A stretch of 64,000 nucleotides of DNA. It comes from an uncultured Kiritimatiellota bacterium (GTDB lineage Bacteria > Verrucomicrobiota > Kiritimatiellia > RFP12 > DVOR01). Location: NCBI GenBank assembly GCA_944391055.1, contig CALXSF010000007.1, forward strand, positions 62,001 to 126,000, read 5' to 3'. The notes beneath the pieces are model-generated. The model did no database searches. It was given only the letters and a program-made list of their open reading frames with translations, and had not been told where the DNA came from. The position numbers and the translations under genes are program-made. Within the stretch, counting starts at the first letter, position 1, and every line of letters starts with the position of its first letter. Below are positions 58,680 through 64,000 of this stretch, in pieces.

Positions 58680-59431
58680 GGGCGGTGCTCCACGCGTTGG
58701 GCCTCGAGGAAGGCGCGGACCTCGGGGACGGGGGTGTGCAGGATGGCGTCGGGCGCGGCGACCTGAAGGAAGCGCCCGTCCTTCAGGAAGCCGATGCGGT
58801 CGGCGTAGCGGAGGGCGCCGGCGAGGTCGTGCGTGACGACGACGCAGGTGGCGCCGCGGGCGCGGCCGACCTGGGCGATGAGGTTGTCGACGGTGCGCGC
58901 CATCACGGGGTCCAGCCCGGAGGTGGGCTCGTCGAAGAAGAGCACCTCGGGATCCTCGATGATGGCGCGGGCGAAGGCCGCGCGCTTGACCATGCCGCCG
59001 GAGACCTCGGCGGGGTAGAGGTCGCCGGCGTCGGCCAGCCCCACCTCGGCAAGGGCGGCGCGGACGCGCCCCTCGACCTGGGCGGGGGGGAGGCGGTCGC
59101 GCTCGGCGAGGGGGAGGGCGACGTTCTCGGCCAGGGTCTTCCAGCCGAGCAGGGCGCCGCTTTGGAAGAGGTAGCCCACGCGGCGGCGGAGTTTGGCGAG
59201 CGCGCGGGAGCCGAGCGCGCCCAGATCCTCCCCCAGCAGCCGGACGGTCCCGGCGGTGGGGAAAAGCTGGCCGGAGGCAAGCTTGAGGGTGACGCTCTTG
59301 CCGGTGCCGGAGGGGCCGATGATGACGAAGAGCTCACCTTTGGCGACGGAGAGGGCGAGCCCGTCGAGCACGCGCCGGGGGCCGAAGCGTTTGACGACGC
59401 CCTCGAAGACGATGGCCGGCTCAGAAGACAT
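58676..59431 (-). CDS. mlaF: MlaF-family ATPase of the lipid transporter
   Basis: A 251-residue ABC ATPase. It has Walker A GPSGTGKS, Q-loop LFQSGALLGWKT (the SGALF/D-type pattern typical of MlaF), signature VSGGMVKRAAFARAI, Walker B VLFFDEPTSGLDP and the H-loop VVTHD. It energises the MlaE permease and MlaD ring for phospholipid transport between inner and outer membranes. It overlaps mlaE by 11 bases and mlaD by 4. Confidence 0.92.
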   Translation of the reverse strand: MSSEPAIVFEGVVKRFGPRRVLDGLALSVAKGELFVIIGPSGTGKSVTLKLASGQLFPTAGTVRLLGEDLGALGSRALAKLRRRVGYLFQSGALLGWKTLAENVALPLAERDRLPPAQVEGRVRAALAEVGLADAGDLYPAEVSGGMVKRAAFARAIIEDPEVLFFDEPTSGLDPVMARTVDNLIAQVGRARGATCVVVTHDLAGALRYADRIGFLKDGRFLQVAAPDAILHTPVPEVRAFLEAQRVEHRP

Positions 59432-60206
59432 AGAAGAACCTCGTGATGAAGTAGCCGCCCACGAGGATGGCCAGGAAGGAGAGGATGACGGCGCGGCGGG
59501 TGGAGGCGCCGACCCCGGCGGCGCCCTGCGTGGTGGCGAAGCCGACGGCGCAGGAGATGCCGCTGATGAGCACGCCGAAGACGGCGGCCTTGAGCAGCCC
59601 CACGTAGAGATCCTTGGGCTCGGCGGCCTCCATCACCTGCCCGATGAATTGGAGGAAGGGGATGTTGAGCTGCGTGTAGCCCACCAGCGCGCCGCCGAGG
59701 AAGGCGATGACGCAGGTGTAGAAGGAGAGGATGGGCGCCATGAGCGTCATCGCCCAAAGGCGGGGCACCACCAGGAAGCGGATGGGGTCCACGCTCATCA
59801 TCTCCAGCGCGGCCACCTCCTCGTTCACCGTCATGGTGCCGAGCTGGGCGGCCATGGAGCTGCCCACGCACGCCGCGAGGATGATGCCGGTCATGAAGGG
59901 CCCCATCTCGCGCAGCATGGCGTAGGAGAGGGTGAAGGCGACCATCAGCTCCTGCGAGAATTGCCGGAAGGCGATGCCCAGCTGCAGCCCCAGGATCATC
60001 CCCGTGAAGAGGGCGACCACCGTGGCCACGGCCAGCGAGCCGATGCCGATGAGGTAGAGCTGGCGGAGGAAGGTGGCGCGGCAGTCGCGCCGGAAGAGCG
60101 CCGCGGGCAGGCCGGCGAGCGCGGCGGCCGTCAGCCGGGCGGTGCGCCCCACGGCGGCGACGGCGGCGGCGACGGGGCCTTCGATGGGTTCACGGGTGAG
60201 CGTCAT
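59421..60206 (-). CDS. mlaE: MlaE-family permease of the lipid transporter
   Basis: A 261-residue permease with about five membrane helices. The conserved core is present: LGLQLGIAFRQF, MLREMGPFMTGIILAACVGSSMAAQLGTMTVNEEVAALEMMSVDPIRFLVVPRLWAM, and GFATTQGAAGVGASTRRAV near the C-terminus. ATG 60206 (MTLTREPIEG) overlaps the preceding WPF-repeat gene by 17 bases. Together with mlaF and mlaD it forms an inner-membrane lipid transporter; MlaA, MlaB and MlaC homologues are not adjacent. Confidence 0.92.
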   Translation of the reverse strand: MTLTREPIEGPVAAAVAAVGRTARLTAAALAGLPAALFRRDCRATFLRQLYLIGIGSLAVATVVALFTGMILGLQLGIAFRQFSQELMVAFTLSYAMLREMGPFMTGIILAACVGSSMAAQLGTMTVNEEVAALEMMSVDPIRFLVVPRLWAMTLMAPILSFYTCVIAFLGGALVGYTQLNIPFLQFIGQVMEAAEPKDLYVGLLKAAVFGVLISGISCAVGFATTQGAAGVGASTRRAVILSFLAILVGGYFITRFFYVF

Positions 60207-61470
60207 GGGCCTGGCCCTCCTCGGTTTCGTCGGCCCCCGGGTGGGTGCGCCACCAGATGAGGCCCCAGAACAGTTCGTGCAGCACCTCGCCGGAGCCGGG
60301 CTCGCGGGTGGCGGTGTAGAGCGTCCAGAAGGGCGCCCAGTTGCGTTCGACGGCGGGGACCTCACGGATGGGGAAGAGGGCGAGCGCGCGGCGGCGGAGG
60401 CCCTCGCCCTCGTGCCAGTCGCTGGCGTAGAAGGGCCAGACGCGGAAATGGCGGTGCTGCGTGCGCGCCCGCCCACGGATGTCGTAGGCCACCGTCTCCT
60501 CGTCCACGTAAAAGGGCCAAACGCGGAAGCGGCGGACGAACCGGTTCTCGGTCTGCTGGCGCTCGCTCACCACGATGGGGTGGAGGAACCACCACCCGTC
60601 GCGCGTGCCGCGGTGGGTCATCCCCCAGAAGCGCCAGGCGCGCCACGTGCTCTCGCGGCGGTCGCGGTAACGCTCGAAGAGCGGCCACGGGCACCGCAGC
60701 AGGAAGGCCCCGTCGGTCGTCTCGCTCCAGCGGAAGAGCGGGGGCAGCAGGCCCCAGCCCTGCTCGGTGTCCGCGTCGATGCGCTCGGCGATCGGCCAGA
60801 GCATCCAGGCGCCGCCGTTGTGGTTGGGGGCGTGGAAGGTCTGGTCGTTCCAGAAGGGCCAGAGCACGTAGCGGGAGTCGCGCTCGCGCTCGCGCTTCGT
60901 GCCGTAGAGGGGCCACAGCCCCCAGCGCGCCGCGTCGTCATCGTGCTTCAGCGAGAAGAAGGGCCACAGCACGTACGTGCGCCCCACGCCCTGCGTGCCG
61001 CCCGTGCGGTAACTGAGCCAGAGCGGGAAGAGGCGCCAGCGGAAATCCTCCAGCAGCAGGAACTTCGGCATCCGCCCCCAAATCGGGAAGAGGCCCCAAT
61101 AGGCGTCCTCGCCGTCGCGCCCGTTCACCCACAGCGGCGGGATGGCGAGGGAATAGTCGCGCGTCAGCCGATCCGTGCGGTCCTCGTCGTTCCAAAAGGT
61201 CATGACCACGCGCCAATGGAAGGCGTCCCTCCGCCAGCCGAAGTGCGAGAGCGGCCAAACCACCTCCATGTCCCGGTCGGGCGGGTTGCGCCGATCCTCC
61301 TCCCACGCGAAGAAGGGCCGCACCGCCAGGCGCGTCATCCCCCGCCCCTCCCGCGAGCCATACTCGAAGAACGGCCCCACGCGCAGACGGAACGCCCCCT
61401 CCGCGTCGGGCGTCGCCCACGCCCACGCCCCGCACAGCGCCATCAGCGCAGCCGTCAGCCAACGTCTCAT
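60190..61470 (-). CDS. Exported WPF-repeat protein heading the Mla operon
   Basis: A 426-residue protein that I do not recognise. A signal peptide (MRRWLTAALMALCGAWAWA) is followed by many short repeats. Each has an aromatic-Pro-aromatic core and a charged turn: RPFFAWE, WPLSHFGW, FPIWGR, FPLWLSY, WPFFSLK, LWPLYGTKRE, WPFWND, WPLFERY, WPFYVDEE, WPFYASD. Spacing is about 20-45 residues and Trp content is very high. Such repeats could make an antiparallel beta-barrel or beta-sheet shell. It heads the operon and overlaps mlaE by 17 bases, so it may be an outer-membrane or periplasmic partner of the lipid transporter. ATG 61470 follows a TATAGT box by 6 bases. Confidence 0.75.
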   Translation of the reverse strand: MRRWLTAALMALCGAWAWATPDAEGAFRLRVGPFFEYGSREGRGMTRLAVRPFFAWEEDRRNPPDRDMEVVWPLSHFGWRRDAFHWRVVMTFWNDEDRTDRLTRDYSLAIPPLWVNGRDGEDAYWGLFPIWGRMPKFLLLEDFRWRLFPLWLSYRTGGTQGVGRTYVLWPFFSLKHDDDAARWGLWPLYGTKRERERDSRYVLWPFWNDQTFHAPNHNGGAWMLWPIAERIDADTEQGWGLLPPLFRWSETTDGAFLLRCPWPLFERYRDRRESTWRAWRFWGMTHRGTRDGWWFLHPIVVSERQQTENRFVRRFRVWPFYVDEETVAYDIRGRARTQHRHFRVWPFYASDWHEGEGLRRRALALFPIREVPAVERNWAPFWTLYTATREPGSGEVLHELFWGLIWWRTHPGADETEEGQAHDAHP

Positions 61471-61476
61471 GCCTCT

Positions 61477-61485
61477 ACTATAACA
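61477..61485 (-). promoter_or_regulatory. Extended -10 promoter of the WPF-repeat/mla operon; predicted leaderless
   Basis: On the minus strand TG-T-TATAGT occupies 61485-61477 and 6 bases separate it from ATG 61470. No -35 is seen. Confidence 0.65.
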
Positions 61486-61531
61486 CAAACCGCCCCCGGT
61501 TCGGCAACCCCTGCGGGTGGGCCGCGCAGTC

Positions 61532-61565
61532 AAAAAAAAGGAGGGCGCCGCGCGCGGCGCCCTCC
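61532..61565 (-). terminator. Intrinsic terminator of the small basic protein gene
   Basis: On the minus strand GGAGGGCGCCG and CGGCGCCCTCC (61565-61555 with 61550-61540, loop CGCG) form a perfect 11-base stem followed by eight T (61539-61532). It lies 23 bases after the stop at 61589. Confidence 0.93.
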
Positions 61566-61588
61566 CCATCATGCGGCCATTGGCCGGC

Positions 61589-61744
61589 TCAGGCTTCGGG
61601 CATGGTCTTGCGCAGGCCCTGCCCGCGGTCGCCCTCTTTCCACTGCCCGCGCTTGATGAGCAGGTTGATGCGCTCAAACCGCTTGAGCACGTTGCGCTTG
61701 GCCGTGATCTTGCCCGACCCTTTGAGACTTCTGTGCTGGCTCAT
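61589..61744 (-). CDS. PVC-type small basic protein (TIGR04137-like)
   Basis: A 51-residue Lys/Arg-rich protein beginning MSQHRSLKGSG and containing AKRNVLKRFERINLL and a closing GQGLRKTMPEA. It closely matches the short basic protein family seen in Verrucomicrobia, Lentisphaerae, Chlamydiae and Planctomycetes; its function is not known. ATG 61744 is preceded by a perfect AGGAGG 6 bases upstream. It stands alone with its own promoter and strong terminator, and would be highly expressed. This is the best marker of the source lineage in the window. Confidence 0.88.
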   Translation of the reverse strand: MSQHRSLKGSGKITAKRNVLKRFERINLLIKRGQWKEGDRGQGLRKTMPEA

Positions 61745-61807
61745 CGTGAACCTCCTTGGACGTGTTGTCGGGGGGCTGAGCCCCACTTGGAAACAAAATG
61801 TCCTTTA

Positions 61808-61816
61808 ATCATAGCA
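61808..61816 (-). promoter_or_regulatory. Extended -10 promoter of the small basic protein
   Basis: On the minus strand TG-C-TATGAT occupies 61816-61808. It gives a leader of about 55 bases ending in AGGAGG before ATG 61744. Confidence 0.65.
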
Positions 61817-61884
61817 AACTTCCCCTCGTCCGCGCAACCCCTCCCGTCGCGTCGCGTGTGCTGGGCACGTTGTAAGATTAGGCC

Positions 61885-62027
61885 GTGAATTTTCCAAGAG
61901 GAAGCGAAAGGCCCCCAGGGCCCCTCTAGGGGGCCCGGCCGCGAACCGGGACGGAAAAGGAAGGGAAAGTGTCAGCGTTGCGTCGTCCCCATCAACACCC
62001 ATGCCTTCGCTTCCCTGGAGAAGGGCC
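61885..62027 (+). ncRNA. Candidate structured RNA with a long closing helix (type not identified)
   Basis: This fills most of the 338-base gap between the small basic protein and the HAD gene. Two distant segments pair: UUUUCCA (61890-61896) with UGGAGAA (62016-62022), then GGAAGCGAAAGGC (61900-61912) with GCCUUCGCUUCC (62003-62014), with a single bulged A. Inside lie two mutually exclusive hairpins, GGGCCCC/GGGGCCC (61918-61924 with 61930-61936) and CCCGG/CCGGG (61934-61938 with 61946-61950), then a purine-rich single strand. A TAAGAT at 61873-61878 could be a -10. It might be a 6S-like rod RNA or the 3' UTR of the minus-strand HAD mRNA; no known RNA consensus is clearly met. Confidence 0.45.
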
Positions 62028-62082
62028 TACGCCTGCGGGGAGGCCGGCGTCGATGCGCGCGGGCGGCGCGGCTTGGGGGCGT

Positions 62083-62712
62083 TCAGGCGAGGAGGGCGTC
62101 GAGGTCGAGCCGGGTGAGGGCGTCGATGACGGGGAAGCCGGCGGCGCGGAGGCGCTCGGGGGTTTGGTGGCCGGCGGAGCAAAGGAGGCAGCGCCAGCCC
62201 TGGGCGCGGGCGACCTCGGCGTCGTGGAGGGTGTCGCCGATGAGGAGGACGGGGCCTTGGAGGTTGAGGGCGCGGGCGGCGGCTTCCTTGGAGGCGCCCT
62301 CGTAGTTGCGGCTGCCGCAGACGAAGTCCATGGCGCCGAGGAGGCCGAATTGGCCGAGTTGCACCTCGAGGAGGCCCTGCTCGAGGGCGGAGAGGACGCC
62401 TTGGCGGACGCCGCGGGCGCGGAGCCCGGCGACGGCCTCGCGGGCGCCGGGCTGGAGGGCGAGGTGGGGGGAGAAGAGGTAGCGCATGTGGAAGCTCTCG
62501 CCCAGGGACTCCCAGTCGAAGGGGTCGCCGAAGGTCATGCCCAGGCCGCGGTAGAAGTCGGCGACGGGGAAGCCGAAGCGGCGGCGGTAGTCCTCGCGCG
62601 AGAGGGTGGGGAGGGCGCGGGCGCGGAGGAAGGAGTTGAGGGCGTCGAGGCAGGCGCGGACGTCGTCGAGCAGCGTGCCGTTGAAGTCCCAGACGATGAG
62701 GGGTGCGGGCAT
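62083..62712 (-). CDS. HAD-superfamily phosphatase (phosphoglycolate phosphatase-like)
   Basis: A 209-residue HAD hydrolase. Motif I is WDFNGTLLDD (catalytic Asp in DFNGT; the second Asp of DxD is Asn here), motif II is LSALEQ, a Lys lies in GASKEAAARAL, and motif IV is LLIGDTLHDAEVA. A helical cap lies near residues 18-90. Asn at the DxD second position is unusual for phosphatases of this class but occurs in the PGPase-like group annotated in PVC genomes. The substrate is probably a small phosphorylated metabolite. It lies 10 bases after the ftsW stop in the same operon. Confidence 0.82.
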   Translation of the reverse strand: MPAPLIVWDFNGTLLDDVRACLDALNSFLRARALPTLSREDYRRRFGFPVADFYRGLGMTFGDPFDWESLGESFHMRYLFSPHLALQPGAREAVAGLRARGVRQGVLSALEQGLLEVQLGQFGLLGAMDFVCGSRNYEGASKEAAARALNLQGPVLLIGDTLHDAEVARAQGWRCLLCSAGHQTPERLRAAGFPVIDALTRLDLDALLA

Positions 62713-62722
62713 GGCGCGGGCC

Positions 62723-63844
62723 TTAGCGGAGGGAGACCAGGCGCTGGCCGGGCCGCTCGGGGGCGTCGGCGGCCTCGAGGGCGCGCCGGCCCACGCCAAG
62801 GAGGAGCCCGACGGCGCAGAAGGAGGTGAGGAGGCTGGAGCCGCCGTAGGAAAGGAAGGGCAGGGCGATGCCCTTGGTGGGGAAGATGTGGGTGACGACG
62901 GCCATGTTGGCGGCGGCTTGGGCGCAGACGAGGAGGGTGGCGCCGAAGGCCAGGAGCATCCCTTGGCGGTCGGGGGCGCGCAGGGCGATGACGGCGCCGC
63001 CGAGGAGGAGGAAGAGGTAGGCGAGGCAGACCGCGCCGGTGGCGGCCAGGCCGAGATCCTCGCCGATGACCGCGAAGATGAAGTCGGTGTGGCATTCGGG
63101 GAGGTAGTGCTCCTTCTGCATGCCGCGCCCGAGGCCGACGCCGGTGAGGCCGCCGTTGCAGAAGGCCACCTGGGCCTGGAGGGTCTGGTAGTTCTGGCCG
63201 TCGCGTTCGTTGCGGAGGCGGGCCATGCGGTTCTCGTTGGTGGCGATCACGGCGCACAGGAGCAGGGCGCCCACCGCCGCGAGCGCGCCCCAGCGCCGCC
63301 AATCGGCCCCGCCGGCGAGGAGGATCGCGCCCGAGAGCCCCGCCACCACCATCAGCCCGCCGAAGTCAGGCTGGAGGAGCAGCGGCAGGGCCACGGCGCC
63401 CAGGAGGATGAGCGGCGCGACGAACCCTTCCTTCCAACGGCGGACCAGCGCGCCGACCCGGCCCAGGTAGGCGGAGAGGAAGACCACCATCAGCAGCTTC
63501 ACGAACTCGACCGGCTGGACGTTGATGGGCCCTAGGCCGATCCAGCGGTGCGACCCCTTCACCGTCTTGCCCAGCCCCGGCACGAAGACCATCAGCAGCC
63601 CCGCCACCATCACCGCCGCCAGCGCCCACAGCACCCACTTGCGCCGGAAGAGGCGGTAGTCCAGGAAGTAACACACCGCGCCCGCCAGCACGCTCCCCCC
63701 CAGGAAGATCAGCTGCATCTCCAGGAAGTGGAAGGGCTCCTGCGACGAAGCCTGCGCCTTGCCGGCGTAGGAGAGAACCAACACGCCCAGCGCCGCCAAC
63801 GCCAGCGTCAGCAACGCCACCATCCGCACGCAAAACCGCAGCAT
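62723..63844 (-). CDS. ftsW: SEDS-family peptidoglycan polymerase FtsW
   Basis: A 373-residue SEDS protein with about ten membrane helices. Conserved segments are GSHRWIGLGPINVQPVEFVKLLMV, LLLQPDFGGLMVV, GLTGVGLGRGMQKEHYLPECHTDFIFAVIGEDLG and HIFPTKGIALPFLSYGGSSLL. The PEPHTDFIFAVIxEExG-like signature with GxALPFxSYGG is typical of the division polymerase FtsW rather than RodA. ATG 63844 follows AAGGAGG; the longer start at 63871 contains that ribosome site and is not used. It is followed by the HAD gene. With murD it supports a peptidoglycan wall. Confidence 0.9.
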   Translation of the reverse strand: MLRFCVRMVALLTLALAALGVLVLSYAGKAQASSQEPFHFLEMQLIFLGGSVLAGAVCYFLDYRLFRRKWVLWALAAVMVAGLLMVFVPGLGKTVKGSHRWIGLGPINVQPVEFVKLLMVVFLSAYLGRVGALVRRWKEGFVAPLILLGAVALPLLLQPDFGGLMVVAGLSGAILLAGGADWRRWGALAAVGALLLCAVIATNENRMARLRNERDGQNYQTLQAQVAFCNGGLTGVGLGRGMQKEHYLPECHTDFIFAVIGEDLGLAATGAVCLAYLFLLLGGAVIALRAPDRQGMLLAFGATLLVCAQAAANMAVVTHIFPTKGIALPFLSYGGSSLLTSFCAVGLLLGVGRRALEAADAPERPGQRLVSLR

Positions 63845-63872
63845 CGCCCGAACCTCCTTTCCGCCGCCCATG

Positions 63873-63899
63873 AAAAAGGGCGCGGTCGCCCGCGCCCTT
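63873..63899 (-). terminator. Intrinsic terminator after the LysM gene, just upstream of ftsW
   Basis: On the minus strand AAGGGCGCGG (63899-63890), loop GCGA, CCGCGCCCTT (63885-63876), then three more T (63875-63873). It lies between the LysM stop and the ftsW ribosome site and may cause partial read-through into ftsW, since no separate ftsW promoter is seen. Confidence 0.75.
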
Positions 63900-63919
63900 C
63901 GCCGAGGCGGCGGCCACGC

Positions 63920-64000
63920 TCACTGCGCCGTCGTCATGGGGATCTTGAGGGTGGTGCCGGGGGCCACCTCGTTCACGTCGTCGGCCAGGTTATTGGCCTC
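63920..64000 (-). CDS. C-terminal end of a LysM-domain protein (cut by window edge)
   Basis: Only the last 26 codons are inside the window: EANNLADDVNEVAPGTTLKI, then PMTTAQ and TGA. The pattern ANNL-x-D-VNEV-x-PGTTLKIP is the second half of a LysM repeat, a peptidoglycan/chitin-binding fold. Such proteins are usually secreted wall-binding or wall-hydrolysing factors. Its position before ftsW fits a cell-wall cluster. The rest of the protein is not visible. Confidence 0.75.
   Translation of the reverse strand, partial: EANNLADDVNEVAPGTTLKIPMTTAQ

Noticed and set aside
61934-61950. Hairpin CCCGG/CCGGG with a 7-base loop containing UUCG on the minus strand, resembling a tRNA T arm
   Set aside because: The loop lacks the conserved A58, and no acceptor, D or anticodon arms can be built around it.
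61885-62050. Naming the structured RNA candidate as 6S RNA
   Set aside because: The tail sequence is similar to E. coli 6S, but the 5' strand that should pair with GCCUGCGG is absent, so only a generic structured-RNA call is made.
1-64000. CRISPR array, transposase, integrase, phage genes, tRNA or rRNA
   Set aside because: No regularly spaced repeats, mobile-element proteins or RNA-gene consensus were seen on either strand; the region looks like core chromosome.

Overview
This window is very GC-rich and densely packed. Most genes overlap their neighbours by 4 to 20 bases (ATGA or GTGA junctions) and form long co-directional operons. Several features point to an anaerobic, Gram-negative member of the PVC superphylum, plausibly Kiritimatiellota. 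There is a 51-residue 'small basic protein' of the type found in Verrucomicrobia, Chlamydiae and Planctomycetes. There are outer-membrane assembly genes (LptE, a BamD-like protein, LptF/G, Mla), a DUF2723-like TPR membrane protein, and McsA/McsB relatives. An [FeFe]-hydrogenase maturase (HydF), pyruvate formate-lyase and formate-tetrahydrofolate ligase indicate fermentative, oxygen-free metabolism. The phylum call is an inference from gene content; no rRNA is present.

Layout. 1-1648 (minus): hydF (cut by the left edge) and a SpoU-type RNA methyltransferase. 1859-6544 (plus): a ChuW/HutW-like radical-SAM heme-opening enzyme, an ECF importer (S, T and fused double ATPase) and a flavodoxin, behind a strong sigma70-type promoter; together this reads as an anaerobic heme import and degradation unit. 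6578-17757 (plus): a compact type IV pilus operon (three pilin-like proteins, PilM/N fusion, PilO, PilB, PilC, PilP, PilQ, PilT). 17829-23619 (plus): pyrimidine-nucleoside phosphorylase, a four-domain S1 protein, an unknown, and a secreted GH18 protein. 23605-24310 (minus): a small secreted protein and a possible tiny transcription unit. 24418-37372 (plus): gmk, coaC, mcsA, mcsB-like, LolA-like, AI-2E permease, LptF/G, NERD, Prc protease, dxs, mutL. 37386-43636 (minus): ruvB, a GspG-fold anchor protein, a DUF2723-like TPR giant, murD. 43701-45292 (plus): BamD-like and LptE. 45366-47306 (minus): ABC-F. 47396-54514 (plus): cysS, tmk, fhs, panB, SNF2 helicase. 54583-63844 (minus): pflB, a sigma factor, mlaD-F-E with a WPF-repeat protein, the small basic protein, a HAD phosphatase and ftsW, then the end of a LysM protein.

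Regulation. Most promoters seen are extended -10 elements (TGN then TANNNT) with no recognisable -35. In six genes the first codon lies only 6 or 7 bases after the -10 box, so their mRNAs should be leaderless. The two promoters with a good -35 (chuW-like and pflB) each carry a perfect palindrome over the -10.

The points most worth a second look are the heme island, an McsB homologue that has lost its catalytic residues, the leaderless promoter set, a long-helix RNA candidate at 61890-62022, and the WPF-repeat protein at the head of the Mla operon. No tRNA, rRNA, CRISPR array or insertion sequence was found.
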